Assembly: GCA_041485445.1 (NCBI GenBank)
Contig: JBGPJN010000109.1
Location: forward strand, 1-9,943
Length of the DNA: 9,943 nucleotides
Origin: SHYG01 sp041485445
Lineage (GTDB): Bacteria; Chloroflexota; Dehalococcoidia; Lucifugimonadales; UBA3495
Direction of reading: 5' to 3'
The notes under the pieces are model-generated. The model did no database searches. It was given only the letters and a program-made list of their open reading frames with translations, and was not told the origin of the DNA. Shown here piece by piece: positions 5,866 through 9,943 of the stretch (position 1 is its first letter; each line of letters starts with the position of its first letter). Position numbers and translations under genes: made by a program.

Positions 5866-6796
5866 CCCGGCGGAGGGCTTCCTGCCGGAGCCGGCCCATC
5901 CGGCGCAACAGGGGTTGGCGGACCTGACCCTGGCGGTGCGCGGCGCTTCCCCAGATGGACGCGGCGGGCGCACCCGTCTGGTGGGCTGCCGCACCAACCC
6001 GCCCCTGCAGGTGCAGCGGGTGTTGTACCTGGACGAGGCGCTGCCGGACATGGCCTTCATCTACCTGTGCAACGTCACTGCGGGGGTGTTGCAGGGCGAC
6101 TCCCTGCAGGTGCGAGTGCATGCGTGTCCGGGGGCCAGAGCGCACCTGACCACCCAGGCGGCCACCAAGGTCTTCGCCATGCCCGATGGTTCGGCCTGCC
6201 TGGACACCTGTCTATACGTTGACCAGGGGGCCTGGCTGGAGTATCTGCCGGAGCCGCTCATCCCCTTTCAGGGGGCGCGGTACCGGCAGCAAACGTCCGT
6301 GGTGGTGGCGCCGGGAGCAACCCTGGTTCATGGGGAGATTGTGGCCCAGGGCCGGTCCGCCCGGGGAGAGAGCCTGGCCTACGCCCGGCTGCAGAGCTCG
6401 CTGAAGGTCACCACTCAAGCGGGGGAGCCCATCTTCCAGGAGGCTTGGAGCATTGCTCCAGGCACCCGTTCCCCTTTGGGGCTTGGCATCCTGGGCAGGC
6501 AGCGCCTTCCCGAGGGGACCGGCGCTTCCCGCCACGCCGCAAGCCCGGCGGTGGGCACCCTGCTGGTGGTGACCGAAGAGGTGGCCGCCGGCCCGTTGCT
6601 CCAGCGGATCAGAGACGCGCTGGAGGGATGCCAGAACGCCGTCGCCGGAGCCAGCGCCCTGGCCGGGGGACGTGGCGTTGGGGTGAAGGTGTTGGCCGGG
6701 GACGTCGCGTCAGCGCGGGCGGCGCTGCACCGGGCCTGGGCCGGGGCCCGGCGGGGCATCCTGGGGGTGGACCCGCCGCCACCCCGAAAGTACTGA
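5846..6796 (+). CDS. ureD: Urease accessory protein UreD (UreH)
   Basis: UreD is the scaffold that binds apo-urease and receives nickel from the UreF-UreG complex. The beta-rich family pattern is visible: NPPLQVQRVLYLDEALPD, the central VTAGVLQGDSLQV (GD motif), ARAHLTTQAATKVF, WLEYLPEPLIPFQGARY, LVHGEIVAQGR with the following RGE, and a C-terminal GTLLVVTEE segment. As called it has 316 residues, at the long end for the family, because the first 20 or so residues (MSPPSPDPAEG..., TTG at 5846 overlapping ureG) precede the conserved region. An in-frame TTG at 5915, just before ADLTLAVRG, is an alternative start. No strong ribosome site distinguishes them. It ends the operon. The next gene is convergent, 73 bp away, and I see no convincing terminator hairpin in that gap. 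Confidence 0.95.
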   Translation: MSPPSPDPAEGFLPEPAHPAQQGLADLTLAVRGASPDGRGGRTRLVGCRTNPPLQVQRVLYLDEALPDMAFIYLCNVTAGVLQGDSLQVRVHACPGARAHLTTQAATKVFAMPDGSACLDTCLYVDQGAWLEYLPEPLIPFQGARYRQQTSVVVAPGATLVHGEIVAQGRSARGESLAYARLQSSLKVTTQAGEPIFQEAWSIAPGTRSPLGLGILGRQRLPEGTGASRHAASPAVGTLLVVTEEVAAGPLLQRIRDALEGCQNAVAGASALAGGRGVGVKVLAGDVASARAALHRAWAGARRGILGVDPPPPRKY

Positions 6797-6869
6797 CCCC
6801 CGCCGAACCCCGGCCACGCCTTTCACTGAGGCAATTTCAGCTTCACCCCAGGCAGGCGTGCCGGCTAGG
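6797..6869. other. Convergent intergenic gap, nothing recognisable
   Basis: These 73 bp separate the ureD stop from the stop of the giant repeat gene. Only very short inverted repeats are present (for example CTGA/TCAG near 6830 and GGCA/TGCC near 6853) without T-runs, so no terminator is called. Confidence 0.5.
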
Positions 6870-9800
6870 CTATTTGACCTCCACGGATATGCCCACCCAC
6901 GGCGTGGCTACCGTCCACGCCATGCCGGCCGTCGCCGCAAAGTCTGGGCGGAACTCCGCCTGCAAGCGGATACTGGATATTGGGCCGTCGTTGCTGAAGG
7001 TGTAGCCCGCGCCGGGGAGAAGGGGCGTCACGTCGCGCCGCATGGAGAAGCCCGCGGCCACCGCGCTGTTGGGGGTGCCCGGCAGCCCCAGGGTCACCAG
7101 GCCGCTGAGCCCAGACGTGCTGGACGCCGCGCTGGCATGTTGCAACACCCCGGCGGCGCCATACCCCACTATGGTCCAAGCGAAGTTGTTAGTAGTACCG
7201 GCGGGATATGAGATGGTGACCGCCCCGGTGGTGGCCACGGCCGACTTGGACTGCCACACGCTGAGGCCATTCTGGTCCAGGTTGCGGTACTCCACCAGGG
7301 TCCAGGTGCGTGCCGGATCGGTGACGGTAGCCACGCCGCTGGCCGTATTGGTTTGGTTTAGCCACAGTAACAGTAGCCGGTCTGCCGGGGCCGTGAAACT
7401 GGCGGTGTTGATGGTCTGCTTTTTCTGTACGCCTCCGGACGCGAGGACGGCGGCGTCCACGGTGGACAGTGTTACCGTAATGGACACGGTGGCCGGCGCG
7501 CTGGTGGCGAGGCCGTCGCTGACGGTGAAGGTGAATTGGTCGGGGCCAAGGTAGACGGCGCTGGACGTATAGGTCAGGGTGGGCGCCGTCCCGGTGAGTA
7601 CGCCGTTGGCCGGGGAGGTGACCAGGTTGTAGGTGAGGGCCGCGCCCTCCACGTCGTTGCCCGTCAGCGGGATGTTGGTGGGCGCGGCCTGAATGGCGAC
7701 CACCGACTGGGCGTTGGCCGTGGGCGGGTCGTTCACCGAAGTGACCGTGATGGACACAGTGGCCGCCGCGCTGGTGGTGAGGCCGTCGTTGACGGTGAAG
7801 TTGAAGGAGTCGCTGCCAAAGTAGTTGGCGGCGGGGGTGTAGGTCAGGCCGGGCGCCGTCCCGGTGAGCGCGCCGTGGGCCGGGGAGGTCACCACGCTGT
7901 AGGTCAGGGGCGCCCCCTCGAGGTCGAAGCCCGTCAGGGTGATGCCCGTGGCCGTGTCCTCCGCCGTGGTCACCGACTGGGCATCGGCCGTGGGCGGGGC
8001 GTTCGCCCCGGTGACGGTGATGGACACCGTAGCCGCCGCGCTGGTGGCTGAGCCGTCATTGACCGTGAAGTCCAGGGAGTCGCCGCCAAGGTAGCCGGGG
8101 GTGGGCGTGTAGGTCAGGCTGGGCGCCGTCCCGGTAAGCGCGCCGTGGGTCGGGGTGGTGACAACAGTGTAGGTGAGAACTGCGCCCTCCACGTCATTGC
8201 CTGTGAGCGTGATGGGCGTGCCCGTGCCCTGAGGGGCGGTCACCGACTGGGCATTGGCCGTGGGCGGGTCGTTCACCGATGTGACGGTGATGGACACGGT
8301 GGCCGCCGCGCTGGTGTAGACGCCGTCGTTGACGGAGAAGTTGAAGGAGTCGCTGCCAAAGTAGTTGGCGTTGGGCGTATAGGTGAGGGTGGGCGCCGTC
8401 CCGGTGAGGGCGCCGTGGGCCGGGGCCGGGGACACGTTGTAGCTCAGGGGCGACCCTTCGGGGTCGAAGCCCGTCAGGGTGATGCTCTTGGCCGTGTCCT
8501 CCAGCGTGGTTACCGACTGGGCATTGGCCGTGGGCGCCGCGTTGGATGCGGCACTAGGGTCAAGCGCGCTCAGCTCCACGGCTATGCCCGCCCAAGTGGA
8601 GGTTGCCGACCACGACATGCCGGCCGTCGACGCGAAGTCCGGGCGGAACTCCGGCTGCAAGCGGATAGTAGATGTGGGGCCGGCGTCGCTGAAGCTGTAA
8701 CCCGCGCCGGGGAACAGGGGTGTCACGTCGCGCTTCATGGTGAAGCCCGCGGCCACCGCGCTGTTGGCGGTGCCCGGCAGCCCAAGGGACACCAGGCCGC
8801 TGAGCCCAGAAGTGGTGGACGCCGCGCTGGCGTTCTGCACCACACCGGTGGCGCCATACCCCACAATGGACCAGGCGAAGTTGTTAGCAGTACCGAGGGC
8901 ATCTGAGATAGTGACCGCCCCGGTAGTAGCCACGGCCGACTTGGTCTGCCACAGGCCGATGCCGTTGTCGCTGATGCCGCGGTATTGCACCAGGGTCCAG
9001 GTGCGTGAAGCATCGGTTATGGTAGGCGCGCCGCCGCCCGTGCTGGATTGGTTTACCCACATTAAAAGTAGCCGGTTCGCCGGGGCCGTGAAACTGGCGG
9101 TGGTGCCGGTGACCAGTTTCCGTACGTTTCCGGACGTGAGGAAGACGGCGTCCACTGGGGGCGGTAGCACCGTGATGGACACGATGCCCGGCGCGCTGGT
9201 GTTGACGCCGTCGCTGACGGTGAAGGAGAAAGCGTCGTTGCCAATGTAGCCGGGGGTGGGCGTATAGATCAGGTTGGGCGCCGTCCCGGGGGGCATATTG
9301 CCGTGGGCCGGAGGGGCAAACACGGCGTAGCCTACCAGGGGATCCCCTTCCGGGTCGCTGCCCGTCAGAGTGATGGGCGTGCCCGCGCCCTGAGGGGCGA
9401 TCACCGACTGGGCATTGGCCGTGGGCGGGTCGTTCACCGGGTCTACGGTGATGGACACGGTGGCTGCCGCGCTGGTGAAGACGCCGTCGCTGACCCTGAA
9501 GGTGAAGGAGTCGCTGCCAAAGTAGTTGGCGCCGGGCGTATAGGTCAGGGTGGGCGCCGTCCCGGTGAGCCCGCCGTGGGCCGGGGAGGTGTCCACGATG
9601 TAGGACAGGGGCGCCCCCTCGGGGTCGGTGCCCGTCAGGGTGATGCCCGTGGCCGTGTCCTCCGCCGTGGTCACCGACTGGGCATCGGCCGTGGGTGGGA
9701 AGTTATCTGGGATGACAGTGATGGACACCGTGGCCGGCGCGCTGGCGGTGACGCCGTCGTTGACGGTGAAAGCGAACGAGTCGCCGCCAAGGTAGCCGGG

Positions 9801-9943
9801 GGTGGGCGTATAGGTCAGGTTGGGCGCGGTCCCGGTGAGGGCGCCGTGGGCCGGGGAGGTGACCACGCCGTAGGTCAGGGGCGCCCCCTCGGGGTCGCTG
9901 CCCGTCAGGGTGATGCCCGTGGCCGTATCCTCCGGCGTGGTCA
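6870..9943 (-). CDS. Giant tandem cadherin/Ig-like repeat protein, C-terminal part (5' end off window)
   Basis: The minus-strand frame is open from the window edge to the TAG at 6872-6870, giving at least 1023 residues. A GTG at 9866 is only an internal Val. Seven ~90-residue domains carry the signature PPTA(D/N)AQSV, ITLTG.D.EG, HG.LTGTAP.LTYTP, GSDSF.F.V.DG and TSAAATVSITV, as in VCBS/cadherin-like and tandem-95 surface proteins. Order from the N-terminal side: three domains, a 195-residue module (aa encoded at 9155-8571), four domains, then a second copy of the module (7460-6876), after which the protein ends in VEVK. Composition is rich in Thr, Ala, Ser and Gly, with no visible Cys. Such proteins are normally secreted or cell-surface adhesins or matrix proteins. 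No LPXTG motif, membrane anchor or recognised C-terminal sorting domain is present, and the signal peptide would be off the window. Ligand and function are unknown. It converges on ureD and is probably unrelated to urease. Confidence 0.92.
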   Translation of the reverse strand, partial: TTPEDTATGITLTGSDPEGAPLTYGVVTSPAHGALTGTAPNLTYTPTPGYLGGDSFAFTVNDGVTASAPATVSITVIPDNFPPTADAQSVTTAEDTATGITLTGTDPEGAPLSYIVDTSPAHGGLTGTAPTLTYTPGANYFGSDSFTFRVSDGVFTSAAATVSITVDPVNDPPTANAQSVIAPQGAGTPITLTGSDPEGDPLVGYAVFAPPAHGNMPPGTAPNLIYTPTPGYIGNDAFSFTVSDGVNTSAPGIVSITVLPPPVDAVFLTSGNVRKLVTGTTASFTAPANRLLLMWVNQSSTGGGAPTITDASRTWTLVQYRGISDNGIGLWQTKSAVATTGAVTISDALGTANNFAWSIVGYGATGVVQNASAASTTSGLSGLVSLGLPGTANSAVAAGFTMKRDVTPLFPGAGYSFSDAGPTSTIRLQPEFRPDFASTAGMSWSATSTWAGIAVELSALDPSAASNAAPTANAQSVTTLEDTAKSITLTGFDPEGSPLSYNVSPAPAHGALTGTAPTLTYTPNANYFGSDSFNFSVNDGVYTSAAATVSITVTSVNDPPTANAQSVTAPQGTGTPITLTGNDVEGAVLTYTVVTTPTHGALTGTAPSLTYTPTPGYLGGDSLDFTVNDGSATSAAATVSITVTGANAPPTADAQSVTTAEDTATGITLTGFDLEGAPLTYSVVTSPAHGALTGTAPGLTYTPAANYFGSDSFNFTVNDGLTTSAAATVSITVTSVNDPPTANAQSVVAIQAAPTNIPLTGNDVEGAALTYNLVTSPANGVLTGTAPTLTYTSSAVYLGPDQFTFTVSDGLATSAPATVSITVTLSTVDAAVLASGGVQKKQTINTASFTAPADRLLLLWLNQTNTASGVATVTDPARTWTLVEYRNLDQNGLSVWQSKSAVATTGAVTISYPAGTTNNFAWTIVGYGAAGVLQHASAASSTSGLSGLVTLGLPGTPNSAVAAGFSMRRDVTPLLPGAGYTFSNDGPISSIRLQAEFRPDFAATAGMAWTVATPWVGISVEVK
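6876..7460 (-). repeat. 195-residue module, copy B (protein C-terminus)
   Basis: This is the second copy of the module at 9155-8571, running from VDAAVLASGGVQKK to WVGISVEV, one residue before the end of the protein. Substitutions are mostly conservative and concentrate in the first third. The last two thirds (from the NNFAW motif to EFRPDF) are nearly unchanged, pointing to a constrained fold. Ending exactly at the module boundary suggests it is a complete domain and that the protein is not truncated here. Confidence 0.85.
7464..8540 (-). repeat. Tandem ~270-bp domain repeats D4-D7
   Basis: D4 (8540-8277), D5 (8276-8007), D6 (8006-7737) and D7 (7736-7464) alternate EDTA-type and PQG-type domains, making a 540-bp higher-order unit. 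The 22-nt string starting GTCGCTGCCAAAGTAG recurs at 7809 and 8349, exactly 540 bp apart, and again at 9510 in D2. D7 is the most diverged (AIQAAPTNIPLTG, VYLGPDQF). Confidence 0.85.
8571..9155 (-). repeat. 195-residue module, copy A
   Basis: This block encodes VDAVFLTSGNVRK through TWAGIAVEL. It aligns without gaps to copy B (7460-6876), with about 135 of 195 residues identical by hand count. The pattern includes ASFTAPA.RLLL.W.NQ, RTWTLV.YR, KSAVATTGAVTIS, NNFAW.IVGYGA, ASAAS.TSGLSGLV.LGLPGT and IRLQ.EFRPDF. It is beta-rich in appearance with conserved Trp residues. I do not recognise a named domain with certainty. Confidence 0.85.
9159..9943 (-). repeat. Tandem ~270-bp domain repeats D1-D3 (D1 partial)
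   Basis: These are in-frame repeats of about 90 codons: D1 9943-9705 (cut by the edge), D2 9704-9435 and D3 9434-9159. D2 is of the EDTA type (TTAEDTATGITLTG with NYFGSDSF). D3 is of the PQG type (APQGAGTPITLTG with PGYIGNDAF). D1 is mixed: an EDTA-type first half and a PGYLGGDSF second half, which suggests recombination between unlike repeats. Confidence 0.85.

Noticed and set aside
7536..8906. Plus-strand frames of 171 and 253 codons opposite the giant repeat gene
   Set aside because: They are periodic Gly/Arg/Val-rich mirrors of the tandem domain repeats and show the same 270-bp period; no independent coding signal.
6870..9943. CRISPR array or satellite-like DNA suggested by the regular repeats
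   Set aside because: The period is about 270 bp, fully in frame with one open coding sequence, and the repeat units are protein domains with no spacers.

Overview
The window is GC-rich bacterial DNA holding a urease operon between a truncated insertion sequence on the left and the 3' part of a giant repetitive surface-type protein gene on the right. No RNA gene or other taxonomic anchor is present. The ureB-C-F-G-D order without ureE, the high GC content and the many intergenic CCCCCTTT/AAAGGGGG palindromes would suit an uncultivated Chloroflexota- or actinobacteria-like organism. This is an inference of low to moderate confidence.

Layout. Positions 2-1018 (+) carry the 3' part of a DDE transposase whose start lies off the window. 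Positions 1019-1396 are non-coding and hold a possible IS end, a perfect 24-nt palindrome and, on the minus strand, the decayed start of a small antitoxin-like gene. A dimeric alpha/beta-barrel (EthD-like) protein follows at 1397-1819. The urease genes are ureB (1912-2295), ureC (2431-4149), ureF (about 4153/4381-5070), ureG (5236-5865) and ureD (5846-6796), all on +. A minus-strand gene (6870 to beyond 9943) converges on ureD. It encodes at least 1023 residues of tandem ~90-residue cadherin/Ig-like domains interleaved with two copies of a ~195-residue module.

How the genes work together. UreC carries every nickel-site and catalytic residue and UreB looks intact, so two of the three structural subunits are here. 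UreF, UreG and UreD form the GTP-driven nickel-insertion complex. The gamma subunit gene (ureA), normally directly upstream of ureB, is not in the window. Its expected place holds the EthD-like gene, preceded by the IS remnant.

The most notable observations are: the missing ureA; palindromic repeat elements in the gaps before ureC, ureF and ureG, including two inverted copies of one two-hairpin element on either side of ureF; an unresolved, repeat-overlapped ureF start where the best ATG is one base out of frame; and the higher-order repeat structure of the giant protein. I found no convincing evidence of a wholly new multi-gene system.
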